64,000 nt of DNA from contig CAWFFW010000001.1 of the NCBI GenBank assembly GCA_963815305.1, positions 3,286,001 to 3,350,000 of the forward strand, given 5' to 3'. This DNA is from CAXBID01 sp963815305 (GTDB lineage Bacteria > Bacteroidota > Bacteroidia > Flavobacteriales > Flavobacteriaceae). Below, piece after piece: positions 43,391 to 52,409 of this stretch; position 1 is the first letter of the stretch; each line of letters starts with the position of its first letter. The notes beneath the pieces are model-generated. The model was given only the letters and a program-made list of their open reading frames with translations, searched no databases and was not told where the DNA came from. The translations under genes were made by a program, and so were the position numbers.

Positions 43391-44329
43391 ATGCTAGAAA
43401 AAGAACTTATAGAAGCACACGACAGAATAAAACCTTTTATTCATAATACACCTATACTTACTTCCAAACTTATCAATAAAATAACTGGAACAAACCTGTT
43501 TTTTAAATGTGAAAATTTTCAAAAAATGGGCGCTTTCAAAATGCGAGGCGCTACGAACGCTATTATACAACTTAATGATTTACAAAAGCAAAAAGGGGTA
43601 GTTACACATTCTTCAGGAAACTTTGCGCAAGCATTATCTCTTGCAGCAAAAAGTTTGGGTGTTAAAGCCTATATAGTCATGCCTAGTAGCGCACCTCAAG
43701 TAAAAAAAGATGCTGTTAAAGAGTACGGTGGTATTATTATAGAATGCGAACCTAATTTAACAGCAAGAGAGCATACAGCTCGAGGTATTGAACATAATAA
43801 AGGTGCCACTTTTTTACACCCTTCTAATGATATGAATGTTATTTTGGGGCAAGGAACAGCATGCAAAGAATTATTAGAAGATTACCCAGATTTGGAATAT
43901 GTACTTACTCCTGTTGGAGGAGGAGGTCTTATTGCGGGTACTGCTCTAGCTGCTAGTTTTTTTGGAAAAAATTGTAAAACCATTGGAGGCGAGCCCTTTG
44001 AAGTTGACGATGCTTATAGATCTTTAAAAAGTGGCAAAATAGAATCTAATGCTTCTACCAATACTATTGCAGATGGACTTAAAACTCAATTAGGAGACAT
44101 CAATTTTCCTATTATACAAAAGCACGTTGATACTATAATTCGTGTTACAGAAGAAGAAATTATTTATGCTATGCGTTTAATATGGGAACGGATGAAAATT
44201 GTATGCGAGCCTTCATGTGCCGTTACTTTGGCAGCTGTTATTAAAGAGCCTCAGTTATTTAAGAACAAAAAAGTAGGAATCATAATCTCTGGAGGTAACG
44301 TAGATTTAGGAAACTTACCGTTTAAATAA
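43391..44329 (+). CDS. PLP-dependent threonine/serine (or 3-hydroxyaspartate) dehydratase
   Basis: Fold-type II PLP enzyme of 312 residues related to threonine dehydratase, serine racemase and threo-3-hydroxyaspartate ammonia-lyase. The Schiff-base Lys50 is in GAFKMRGATNAI, the substrate loop is SSGNFAQALSLAA, and the glycine loop holding the phosphate is TPVGGGGLIAG. It lacks the ACT regulatory domain of biosynthetic IlvA, which suggests a catabolic role. The reaction releases ammonia through an enamine that RidA would hydrolyse. The asparaginase upstream and RidA and the dicarboxylate carrier downstream fit an aspartate-like substrate, but this is inference. Confidence 0.82.
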   Translation: MLEKELIEAHDRIKPFIHNTPILTSKLINKITGTNLFFKCENFQKMGAFKMRGATNAIIQLNDLQKQKGVVTHSSGNFAQALSLAAKSLGVKAYIVMPSSAPQVKKDAVKEYGGIIIECEPNLTAREHTARGIEHNKGATFLHPSNDMNVILGQGTACKELLEDYPDLEYVLTPVGGGGLIAGTALAASFFGKNCKTIGGEPFEVDDAYRSLKSGKIESNASTNTIADGLKTQLGDINFPIIQKHVDTIIRVTEEEIIYAMRLIWERMKIVCEPSCAVTLAAVIKEPQLFKNKKVGIIISGGNVDLGNLPFK

Positions 44330-44388
44330 ATAGAATTAAATTGTCTATATAGATTGGTATAGTCGCTTTTATCTTATAAAGCATCTCT

Positions 44389-45219
44389 ATGAAAACCGTT
44401 TCTGATTTTAATTTGATTTTGTACATCAAAAAATCATTTTATTTTTTATCATGTTTTCTATTACTTTTTGGTTGTTCCAATAGTGATTCAACAACTATTA
44501 ATGATGATGACCCCATAATTATTGACGACGACGATGATGATACATTTTCAATCATTGAATTGAATTTAAGAATTCATATCATGACAGATATTGTTATGAC
44601 ACACTCAACAGGAACCGCTATGAACAGTTGGGTCGCATCGAAAGATGTAGAAGAAACTATCATTCCAGAAATTAATAAAATTTGGGAGCAGGCAGGTGTT
44701 TTATGGAAAATAGAATCTATAATTGAAGAAGATGTCGTTAAGGGAAACTCTTATGAAGAGTCAATAAACTTTATAGTTCACACAAAAAGAGATTCTAATG
44801 GAAATTCAGATCCTGCAAGATTACCACACTTATTTTCTTTAATGCAACCACAAAATATGAGTAAAGAAGAAGAATTAGGAAAAAACCTATTCCATATATA
44901 TTTATTCCCATTCATAGGGAATACATCTCAAGGAAATGCCATGAGAGGTTTTAACTTTCATAGTGTTGTTGGTACGTGGACGAATAAGTTTAATGGAGGT
45001 GGAATTCCAGAGAAAACATTACTTACTGAAAATCAAAGTTCTTTTGATAGGGGCTCACTTTCTAGAACAATTTCTCATGAAATAGGTCATGTGCTTAATC
45101 TAAGTCACAACAAGTGTGGTTTTGGATGTTTAATGGGAGGAACCGAATCTGATGGTTATTTTCTAAGTGATGACCAAAAAATAAAAGCTAGAATTGAAGC
45201 TTTTAATAGGAGTATTTAA
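44389..45219 (+). CDS. Metzincin-like zinc metalloprotease lipoprotein
   Basis: A 276-residue lipoprotein (signal LLLFGCS, Cys29), followed by an acidic linker (about 40-55, Asp-rich) and a protease-like domain. HEIGHVLNLSH (His230, Glu231, His234, His240) is the HExxHxxxxxH zinc motif of metzincins, with Asn in place of the usual Gly. A Met-turn CLMGG follows. It should act on proteins or peptides at the cell surface or in the periplasm. It lies in the cargo between the PLP enzyme and the sigma factor gene. Confidence 0.7.
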   Translation: MKTVSDFNLILYIKKSFYFLSCFLLLFGCSNSDSTTINDDDPIIIDDDDDDTFSIIELNLRIHIMTDIVMTHSTGTAMNSWVASKDVEETIIPEINKIWEQAGVLWKIESIIEEDVVKGNSYEESINFIVHTKRDSNGNSDPARLPHLFSLMQPQNMSKEEELGKNLFHIYLFPFIGNTSQGNAMRGFNFHSVVGTWTNKFNGGGIPEKTLLTENQSSFDRGSLSRTISHEIGHVLNLSHNKCGFGCLMGGTESDGYFLSDDQKIKARIEAFNRSI

Positions 45220-45506
45220 TTTACTAGCTTAAAAGTATGAAATTTCCATTTCGCTATAAAAAGTATATTACAGATAGGTTAAGAATAGTAATATATTCGG
45301 AAATAGTTCACATTATTGATAATTCAAAAAACATAAGCATTTGGATGATATTATCTCCGATTTAATGAATTTTTATGAATTTTATTCTTATAAATATAAT
45401 TTTTGATAAAAATTCAATAATTGTGTCTATGTAGCCTTCATAAAATGCTTATATTATTATCAAGGTTAAACTTGATCAATCAAAAAAACTAACTAACTCA
45501 AAGTTT
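45220..45506. other. Gap before the sigma factor gene
   Basis: 287 bases with no supported gene. A short open frame (45237-45365, 42 codons) has no recognisable features. TCAAG/CTTGA and TTGATCAA symmetries lie just before the sigma gene (45461-45480) and may be control sites. Confidence 0.35.
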
Positions 45507-46179
45507 ATGCAAGAATATGGGCAACTAGCATTGGCTTTAGCCGCACAGAATAATTTAGATATTCATGAAGATGTTTTTAATCAGCCATCAGAAACCAGTT
45601 CTAATGATATTAATTTTATAAATCATGAAGGAGATATTGCTTGGAAAAAACTTATTGATGGTGATAAACTAGCTTTAGGTAATCTCTATGACCAATACAT
45701 CGATATTCTTTTCTCCTTTGGAATGTATCATTCTAAAGATAGAGGATATATTATGGACTGTATTCATGATCTTTTTTTAGATTTATACAAGTATCGAAAA
45801 AATTTATCTATAAGAACTAATGTTAAATATTATCTTTTTAAATCTCTAAAGAGAAAAATTAATAAGAAATATAAAATAAAAGATATACCTGTTTCAAAAG
45901 AAGAATTTCAATTTAAGTTTGAAGGGAATCAAAAAAATCATATCGCATCTTGCGAAGAAAAAATTATTGTTGAAGAGCGATTATCAGAAAGGAATCAGAA
46001 TTTATTAAAAGCTCTTAAAACATTAACAAAAAATCAGCGTAGAGTGCTTTTTTTGAGGTTTAATGAAGATAGAACTTATGAGGAGATTTCAGAAGATTAT
46101 GGATGTTTCTATTGAAACAGCAAGAACTTCAATATACAGAGCAATAAAAAAATTACGAAAGCTAAAATTTAATTATTAA
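45507..46179 (+). pseudogene. ECF sigma factor, frameshifted in region 4
   Basis: Region 2 (WKKLIDGDKLALGNLYDQY, then DCIHDLFLDLY) and the first half of region 4 (ALKTLTKNQRRVLFLRFNED then RTYEEIS) are normal. One extra base near 46091-46096 shifts the frame, giving a stop at 46115. In the other frame the missing helix continues (IMDVSIETARTSIYRAIKKL) to a stop at 46179. The shortened 202-residue product lacks the recognition helix and would not bind the -35 region. Together with the FecR gene and the STN-type SusC this would be a surface-signalling unit. Causes could be a sequencing error, decay or slippage. Confidence 0.75.
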
Positions 46180-46316
46180 ATGGAAAATAATTCATTTATA
46201 ATGTCTACAAAAATCTAAATCATTACTTATTTATTGTATTAGCATCTAACTTATAAAACCAAAAAAACCCTCATACTTATTTATACCATCTTATTTATAC
46301 CATCTAAATAAAAATA

Positions 46317-47375
46317 ATGAAAGAGAAAAGAACTCAAAAAATAAAAACCTTACCAATTACAGAATTAGAAAAAAATGTTTTAAAAAATAGGATTTTGAAA
46401 TCTGTAGATAATTTACCGAAAAGAAAAAGGCATGCTCAAAAAATTGCAATAAGTAGTATTTTGTGTGTTTTGTTCTTTGGCGCATTTGGGTTTTATTTTT
46501 TAAATACTCCTAAGACTTCTATAATAGAATTTGTAAATACATCTAAAGATATTGATGTAAATGAGAATGATGAAGTAGTCCTGATTTTAGGGGAAGGAGA
46601 AAACTTAAATATAGCTGAAGATAACACAACTATTAATTATTCTAATACAGGACAAAAAGTAACTATTGGAAACAATAAAGAAATTGACCAAGAAACCTCT
46701 AAAAATAACAAAACACTTTACAATACGCTATTAGTACCATACGGTAAACGCTCAAAAATTAAGCTTTCAGATGGCAGTATTGTTTGGTTAAACTCAGGTT
46801 CAAAGCTAGTCTATCCATCGGTGTTTAATGGAGATAAAAGAGAGTTATATCTCGAAGGGGAAGCCATTTTTGATGTCACTCATAATAAAAATAAACCATT
46901 TATTGTAATATCTGAAAATCAAGAAATAGAAGTTTTAGGAACTGTTTTCGGTGTTACCAACTATAAGGACGAGAATGCCTTAAACACGGTGCTTAAAAGC
47001 GGTAGTGTGCAAATTAGTTATAACAATAGTTCATCATCTCATTTACATAACGATAAAATGAAAATTTCTCCAGGCACCAAAGCGAGTTATAATAAAAAAA
47101 CAAAGAGTATGGTATCTGAAAAAGTTAATGTAGACCATTACTTTTCATGGAGAGACGGTGTGTTTATATTTAAAAACAACGATTTAAAGCACATAACAAA
47201 TAGAATATCAAGGTATTATAATCTTAAAATAGAGATTGCTAATGATGATTTAGCGAAAGAAACTTTTTCTGGTTATTTGGATTTAAATGAAGATATAGAT
47301 AAGGTTATTCAAAACATTAAAGCGAGTACAAACATGAATTACACCCTAATTGAAGATAGAATAATAATTAATTAA
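46317..47375 (+). CDS. FecR-family anti-sigma/sensor protein
   Basis: A 352-residue inner-membrane protein. A short cytoplasmic N-terminus (about 1-41) faces the sigma factor; a membrane segment follows (42-62, IAISSILCVLFFGAFGFYFL). The periplasmic FecR domain holds LSDGSIVWLNSGSKLVYPSV then DVTHNKNKPFIV. A C-terminal domain (DUF4974-like: FKNNDLKHITNRISRYYNLK) follows, as in Bacteroidota anti-sigma FecR proteins. It lies between the sigma gene and susC, the classical order for trans-envelope signalling. Confidence 0.88.
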   Translation: MKEKRTQKIKTLPITELEKNVLKNRILKSVDNLPKRKRHAQKIAISSILCVLFFGAFGFYFLNTPKTSIIEFVNTSKDIDVNENDEVVLILGEGENLNIAEDNTTINYSNTGQKVTIGNNKEIDQETSKNNKTLYNTLLVPYGKRSKIKLSDGSIVWLNSGSKLVYPSVFNGDKRELYLEGEAIFDVTHNKNKPFIVISENQEIEVLGTVFGVTNYKDENALNTVLKSGSVQISYNNSSSSHLHNDKMKISPGTKASYNKKTKSMVSEKVNVDHYFSWRDGVFIFKNNDLKHITNRISRYYNLKIEIANDDLAKETFSGYLDLNEDIDKVIQNIKASTNMNYTLIEDRIIIN

Positions 47376-47424
47376 TCCAAGAATAATTTATGAAACAAAA
47401 CAATTATTTGAATTAGTCAAAAAG

Positions 47425-47457
47425 GCCAGAAGATGCACCAACATCCTCTGGCTGTTT
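47425..47457 (+). terminator. Hairpin between the FecR and SusC genes
   Basis: A stem of GCCAGA-GATG with CATC-TCTGGC (one mismatch inside) is followed by TGTTTT. It may end or reduce read-through from the FecR gene. A second hairpin TTGCTGT/ACAGCAA follows at 47467-47485. Confidence 0.5.
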
Positions 47458-47509
47458 TAAATTGCATTGCTGTAAAGAACAGCAACACTTAATAATCAAT
47501 CTCAAAAAT

Positions 47510-50500
47510 ATGAAAAAAACCTTAAGTATAGGAATTTTAACGCTTATGAGAATATTTATACTATTTATTTGTCTCGGACTCACTTCAGTTTACGGAAACA
47601 CAGCGTTAAGTCAAACGAAAATTGATATAAATGTAGAAAGTATATCAATTGAAGAGCTCTTCAAAGAAATTCAAAACACAAGTGACTATATCTTTTTTTA
47701 TAAGGATAATGTTTTGAGTACTTCTAAAAAAGTATCCCTAAAATTTAAAAACACAAATGTATCTGAAGTTCTAGATAAGGCGTTTACAAACACCAACTTA
47801 AGTTATACAATAGTTGGTAAACAAGTAGTTGTAAAAAAAGAACAGCAACCTAAAACTATTGTTTCAGCAAGTGATGATGATGCTGATGCGCAAGAAAATA
47901 TAATTTCTGGTACAGTTAAAGACGCAGATGGTATTCCTCTATTGGGGGTAAATATTATCTTGCAAGGAACAACTAACGGGACGCAGACAGACTTTGATGG
48001 AAATTATAGTATTGCTGTTTCAGATGGTGCAGTTTTGGAATTCTCTTATGTTGGAATGCTGAAACAATCAATTACGTATTCAGGACAATCTGTTATTAAT
48101 GTAACGATGAAAGAAGATGCAGCTTCATTAGGTGAAGTGTTAATAGTTGGTTATGGTTCACAATCTAAAGAATCGCTTACCGGCTCTGTAGGCGTCGTTA
48201 AAAGTGAAACTTTTGAACAGGCTCCTGTTTCAACTTTTGAGCAAGCTTTAAGAGGTAGTACTGCAGGTTTGCAAGCAACCGCTGTAGATGGTGCCCCTGG
48301 AGGTAACACACAAGTAAGAATTAGGGGTATAGGATCGATTAATGCGTCTAGTGAACCGCTCTACGTCATCGATGGAATACCTATTCAGGCAGGAAGTATT
48401 GGGACTATTGATAACGGAGGTAATAGTACCAATGTAATGGCTGCAATAAATCCTAATGATATTGAGTCAATATCGGTTTTAAAAGATGCTGCTTCAACTG
48501 CTATTTATGGGTCTAGAGGTGCCAACGGTGTTATTTTGATCAATACAAAATCTGGAAAATCTGGAAAAACAAAAATTAATTTAAAATCTTTAACTGGGTT
48601 TAATTCGCAAGCATTTAATAATATATTGAAACCTCTAAATGCTACCCAATATACTGAGTTATTTCTTGAGGGTTATATTAACAGAGGCGATACACCAGCA
48701 CAAGCACAGGCAAGATTTGATAGTAGATTCGAACAGCTTATAGACCCCTCTACAGGACAACCAACTGATACAAACTGGTTAGATGCTATTACGCGCACAG
48801 GTATAACTCAGAGTTACGATTTGAGTGCCAGTGGAGCAACTGAAAAATTGAAATACTTTTTCTCTGGTGCTTATTTTGATCAAGAAAATTATATCATTGG
48901 ATCAGGATTTAAAAGATTTAGTACAAGGAGTAATTTAGAGTTTAAAGCAACAGATTATTTAACGATTTCCAATAACATATCGGTTTCAAATCTAACTTCA
49001 AATACATTTTTTGATGGTGGTTCCTTTAATAACCCGTTTAAAAACTCACTAGAATTATCACCTCTTATTCCTATATATGACGACGAAGGTCGTTATAATG
49101 GAGAACATGCCAATTACTTTCCACTTGGTGGAGCAAACCCTGTTGGAAGTTTAAGCGGTGATGATATTTGGGAGAATAAGCAAAGTAGAATTATTGATAA
49201 TTTTGCAATAACTATAACACCTATAAAAAACCTTTCTTTCCGTTCACAATGGAACTTTGATATATTATCACTTGACGAGGAAAGATATCAAAACCCCAGA
49301 TATGGTGGTGGGAGAAATGCTGGAGGTGATGCTTACAGAGCAAATACTACCATTAGAACTTGGGTGGGTACACAAACGTTAGATTATAATTTTACATTAG
49401 GATCTGACCACAATATTAGTATTTTAGGAGGTTATGAATCTCAAAAAACAACCAGTGATAGGTTTAGTGCTTCTGGGACACAGTTTCCAAATGATAAATT
49501 ACGAACATTGAACAGTGCTTCTGCAGAATTTGCTGTTGGTGGAACAAAATCTGAATATACATTTGCTTCAGTGTTTTCAAGGTTAAATTATAACTTCGCT
49601 AATAAATATTTTCTTTCCAGTAGTATAAGACGCGATGGATCATCAAGATTTGCTCCTAATGATAGATGGGGAACTTTTTACTCATTTGGAGGGAGCTGGA
49701 TAGCCACCAAAGAAAATTTTTTGCGGGATGTTTCATTTTTAGATTTACTTAAAATTAGAAGCTCATGGGGGATTACTGGTAATGCAGCAATAGGGAATAA
49801 TGCATTTCAAGGTTTCTACACTTACGGACGTGATTATGACGGAAGCCCTGGTGGATTTCCTGTTCAGTTAGAAAGTCCAAACCTAGGATGGGAAACTCAG
49901 GAAAATTTTAATGTGGGTTTAGATTTTGGAATATTTTCAAGGATTAACGGTACCGTAGAGTATTTTAAGCGTACATCTACCGATTTGATTTTAGATGTAC
50001 CTATATCACTTACAACGGGCTTCACAGATCTTACACAGAATTTTGGGGATATGACTAATACCGGTTTGGAAATATCTCTAAATGCAGATATTATAGCCAA
50101 TGATGATTTTAGTTGGAATGTTGGTTTTAATACAACATTTATTAAAAATGAAATAACAAGGCTTCAAGAGGATTTCAATGCTGGCGCCTATAGAAGACAA
50201 GTAGGTGAGGATTTCCAATCATTCTATTTATTTAATTGGGCAGGTGTAAATCCAGATAACGGAGATCCGCAATGGTATACTGATGAAACAAAAACCGAAG
50301 TAACCAGCAATTTAAATGAGGCAGAACGTTTTCTGGACGGAAAGTCAGCAACACCTGATTTTTTCGGAGGTTTCAATACTCAAGTCACTTATAAGGGGCT
50401 TAGTTTAAGTGCCAATTTTATTTATTCTTACGGAAACTACATATTTGATGCTAGAGCTCGTGGCAGTTTAGCCGATGGTAGATTAACACCTAGAAGCACT

Positions 50501-50851
50501 GCTACATTTATATATGATAATAGATGGGTGCCAGGTAAAACGGATGCTTTGGCTCCTAAATTTATTTGGGGTGGTAGCCCAGGCAGTGGTGAAGCAAATA
50601 ATACAAGATGGTTGTACGATGGAAGTTATTTAAGATTGAGAGACTTAACTATTGCTTATAATTTTCCTAGTGAACTTATTTCAATATTAAGTTTGAGTTC
50701 AGCTAGAATGTATGTTAGAGGAACAAATATACTAACCTTTGTAAAAGAAAAGAACTTATATATTGATCCAGAACAAGCTATAAATGGTAGTTATACGGGG
50801 CAAACGCCAGCAGTAAAGACTATTGCCATCGGTTTAGATATCCAATTATAA
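47510..50851 (+). CDS. SusC/RagA-family TonB-linked outer-membrane transporter with STN domain
   Basis: An outer-membrane active importer of about 1113 residues. A signal peptide is followed by an STN signalling domain (about 30-105, VESISIEELFKEIQNTSDYI), a carboxypeptidase-like regulatory domain (ISGTVKDADGIPLLGVNIIL), a TonB plug (ESLTGSVGVVKSETF ... VRIRGIGSINASSEPLYVID) and a long beta-barrel. The STN domain signals ligand binding to the FecR partner. The start at 47510 gives a normal signal peptide; an upstream ATG at 47462 would add 16 residues that do not resemble one. susD follows two bases later. Confidence 0.95.
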   Translation: MKKTLSIGILTLMRIFILFICLGLTSVYGNTALSQTKIDINVESISIEELFKEIQNTSDYIFFYKDNVLSTSKKVSLKFKNTNVSEVLDKAFTNTNLSYTIVGKQVVVKKEQQPKTIVSASDDDADAQENIISGTVKDADGIPLLGVNIILQGTTNGTQTDFDGNYSIAVSDGAVLEFSYVGMLKQSITYSGQSVINVTMKEDAASLGEVLIVGYGSQSKESLTGSVGVVKSETFEQAPVSTFEQALRGSTAGLQATAVDGAPGGNTQVRIRGIGSINASSEPLYVIDGIPIQAGSIGTIDNGGNSTNVMAAINPNDIESISVLKDAASTAIYGSRGANGVILINTKSGKSGKTKINLKSLTGFNSQAFNNILKPLNATQYTELFLEGYINRGDTPAQAQARFDSRFEQLIDPSTGQPTDTNWLDAITRTGITQSYDLSASGATEKLKYFFSGAYFDQENYIIGSGFKRFSTRSNLEFKATDYLTISNNISVSNLTSNTFFDGGSFNNPFKNSLELSPLIPIYDDEGRYNGEHANYFPLGGANPVGSLSGDDIWENKQSRIIDNFAITITPIKNLSFRSQWNFDILSLDEERYQNPRYGGGRNAGGDAYRANTTIRTWVGTQTLDYNFTLGSDHNISILGGYESQKTTSDRFSASGTQFPNDKLRTLNSASAEFAVGGTKSEYTFASVFSRLNYNFANKYFLSSSIRRDGSSRFAPNDRWGTFYSFGGSWIATKENFLRDVSFLDLLKIRSSWGITGNAAIGNNAFQGFYTYGRDYDGSPGGFPVQLESPNLGWETQENFNVGLDFGIFSRINGTVEYFKRTSTDLILDVPISLTTGFTDLTQNFGDMTNTGLEISLNADIIANDDFSWNVGFNTTFIKNEITRLQEDFNAGAYRRQVGEDFQSFYLFNWAGVNPDNGDPQWYTDETKTEVTSNLNEAERFLDGKSATPDFFGGFNTQVTYKGLSLSANFIYSYGNYIFDARARGSLADGRLTPRSTATFIYDNRWVPGKTDALAPKFIWGGSPGSGEANNTRWLYDGSYLRLRDLTIAYNFPSELISILSLSSARMYVRGTNILTFVKEKNLYIDPEQAINGSYTGQTPAVKTIAIGLDIQL

Positions 50852-50852
50852 A

Positions 50853-52253
50853 ATGAAGAAACATATGAAAACATATAAAAAAATATTACTTATTTTGATT
50901 GCTGGATTTACTTTATCATGTTCAGAATCATTTTTAGAACTACCACTACAACAATCTGTAGAAAACGCTCAGGCTCTAACAAATTTAGAAGATTTTCAGT
51001 CCTCAATAACTGGTATTTATGATGAGATTTCAGGTTCTGAATATTATGGACGCTATATGATGCTCATTCCAGATGTTATGGCGGATGATGTTAAACAAAA
51101 TGCTCAGGCTAATAGAATAGAAGATTATGCAGAGCATATTGTTCGTGTATCTGATGGTGATGCCCTTAACTTATGGACTACTATGTATGGCGCAATAAAT
51201 GCCACAAATTTGATAATAAATTCTGCTGTTGAAGTTCCGAATAGTGTTCAAGGTCAGCAAAATCATATTATAGGTGAAGCCTTTGCTTTACGCGGCCTGA
51301 TTTATTTTGATATGGTTCGTTTTTTTGCTCAACATTACACATTTACCCCAGATGCGAGTCATTTAGGTGTACCCATAGTTTTAACTTTTGATCCAACACG
51401 CGAACCTTCTAGGAATTCTGTTAAAGAAGTTTATGACCAAATTATTATAGACATGATGGAAGCTATAGATTTAATGAATATGGATTCGCGTAGTGGTAAT
51501 TCAAATACCCTTTCATCGTTATCTGTAAAAGCGCTTTTGGCAAGAGTATATTTGTATAAAGAAGATTGGGCTAATGCAGAAGATATGGCTACTGATGTTA
51601 TAAATTCTAGCGAATATAGCTTAATTTCCAATGGTAATTATTATGACCTTTGGACACAAGATAATAGTTCAGAATCTATTTTTGAAATATCTATGACTGA
51701 AGCTGATAATAGAGGAGGACAAGGAATAGCAGGGTTATATTTGCCTCAGGCATTTGGTGACTACTTGCCTGCTAATGATGTATTTTCTTTGTATTCAGCT
51801 GGAGACGCGAGACTAAGTGCTTTTGAGGTTATTGATCAATTAAGAATGATAAAATATCCAGATGTGAACGGATTTGATAATACAAAGGTTATTAGACTAG
51901 CAGAAATCTACCTTATAAGGGCTGAAGCTCGAGCAGAAATAGGAACTAATATATCAGGTGCGCAAGACGATTTAGATGTTGTAATCCAAAGAGCATTACC
52001 ATCAGCACAAGATAGTGCTGAAACTGGCGAAGCATTGAAAGATGCTATTTTTCTTCAAAGAAGATTAGAACTTGCTTTTGAAGGACAGAGGCTTTGGGAT
52101 TTAATGAGAAAGAAAATGGATATTGTACGAACAGATTGTACATCTCAAAAATGTCTAATTCCATATGCTAGTGATACGGTAATACTACCAATACCACAGG
52201 ATGAAACAGATGTAAATCCTAATTTGGCACAAGAGCAAAACCCTGGATACTAA
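50853..52253 (+). CDS. SusD/RagB-family surface nutrient-binding lipoprotein
   Basis: A 466-residue lipoprotein (signal FTLSCSES) that caps the SusC channel. The family features are the N-terminal FLELPLQQSV, the TPR-like helices (ALRGLIYFDMVRFFAQHYTF, SVKALLARVYLYKEDWANAE) and the C-terminal SusD/RagB part (RLAEIYLIRAEARAEIG, RRLELAFEGQRLWDLMR, ILPIPQDETDVNPNLAQ). It is slightly shorter than usual (500-600). No glycoside hydrolase accompanies it, so the substrate is probably not a polysaccharide. The binding residues cannot be read from sequence. Confidence 0.94.
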   Translation: MKKHMKTYKKILLILIAGFTLSCSESFLELPLQQSVENAQALTNLEDFQSSITGIYDEISGSEYYGRYMMLIPDVMADDVKQNAQANRIEDYAEHIVRVSDGDALNLWTTMYGAINATNLIINSAVEVPNSVQGQQNHIIGEAFALRGLIYFDMVRFFAQHYTFTPDASHLGVPIVLTFDPTREPSRNSVKEVYDQIIIDMMEAIDLMNMDSRSGNSNTLSSLSVKALLARVYLYKEDWANAEDMATDVINSSEYSLISNGNYYDLWTQDNSSESIFEISMTEADNRGGQGIAGLYLPQAFGDYLPANDVFSLYSAGDARLSAFEVIDQLRMIKYPDVNGFDNTKVIRLAEIYLIRAEARAEIGTNISGAQDDLDVVIQRALPSAQDSAETGEALKDAIFLQRRLELAFEGQRLWDLMRKKMDIVRTDCTSQKCLIPYASDTVILPIPQDETDVNPNLAQEQNPGY

Positions 52254-52274
52254 TAATCTAACTTATAATTATTA

Positions 52275-52316
52275 ACACATTGAAAAAGTAGATATTAATA
52301 TGCTTTTTCAATGTGT
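52275..52316 (+). terminator. Terminator after the susCD operon
   Basis: A 14-bp stem ACACATTGAAAAAG with CTTTTTCAATGTGT and a 14-base loop is followed by TTTTA, closing the susCD transcript. Confidence 0.85.
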
Positions 52317-52346
52317 TTTAAAACAGCTTTTACAGACAGACATAGT

Positions 52347-52379
52347 TTTGAAGATTGCTAAGAAATAGTTATTTCTTTG
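52347..52379 (+). promoter_or_regulatory. Promoter before the M19 dipeptidase-like gene
   Basis: TTTG (52347-52350), a 21-base spacer and TTTCTTTG (52372-52379; TAnnTTTG with one mismatch). A TTG start at 52377 lies inside it, so the TTG at 52410 is the more likely start. Confidence 0.5.
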
Positions 52380-52409
52380 AATATTTATAAAATTAAAAAC
52401 ATAAAAATT

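Noticed and set aside
45237..45365. A 42-codon open frame before the cargo sigma gene
   Set aside because: No signal, domain or clear promoter; length is expected by chance in AT-rich DNA.
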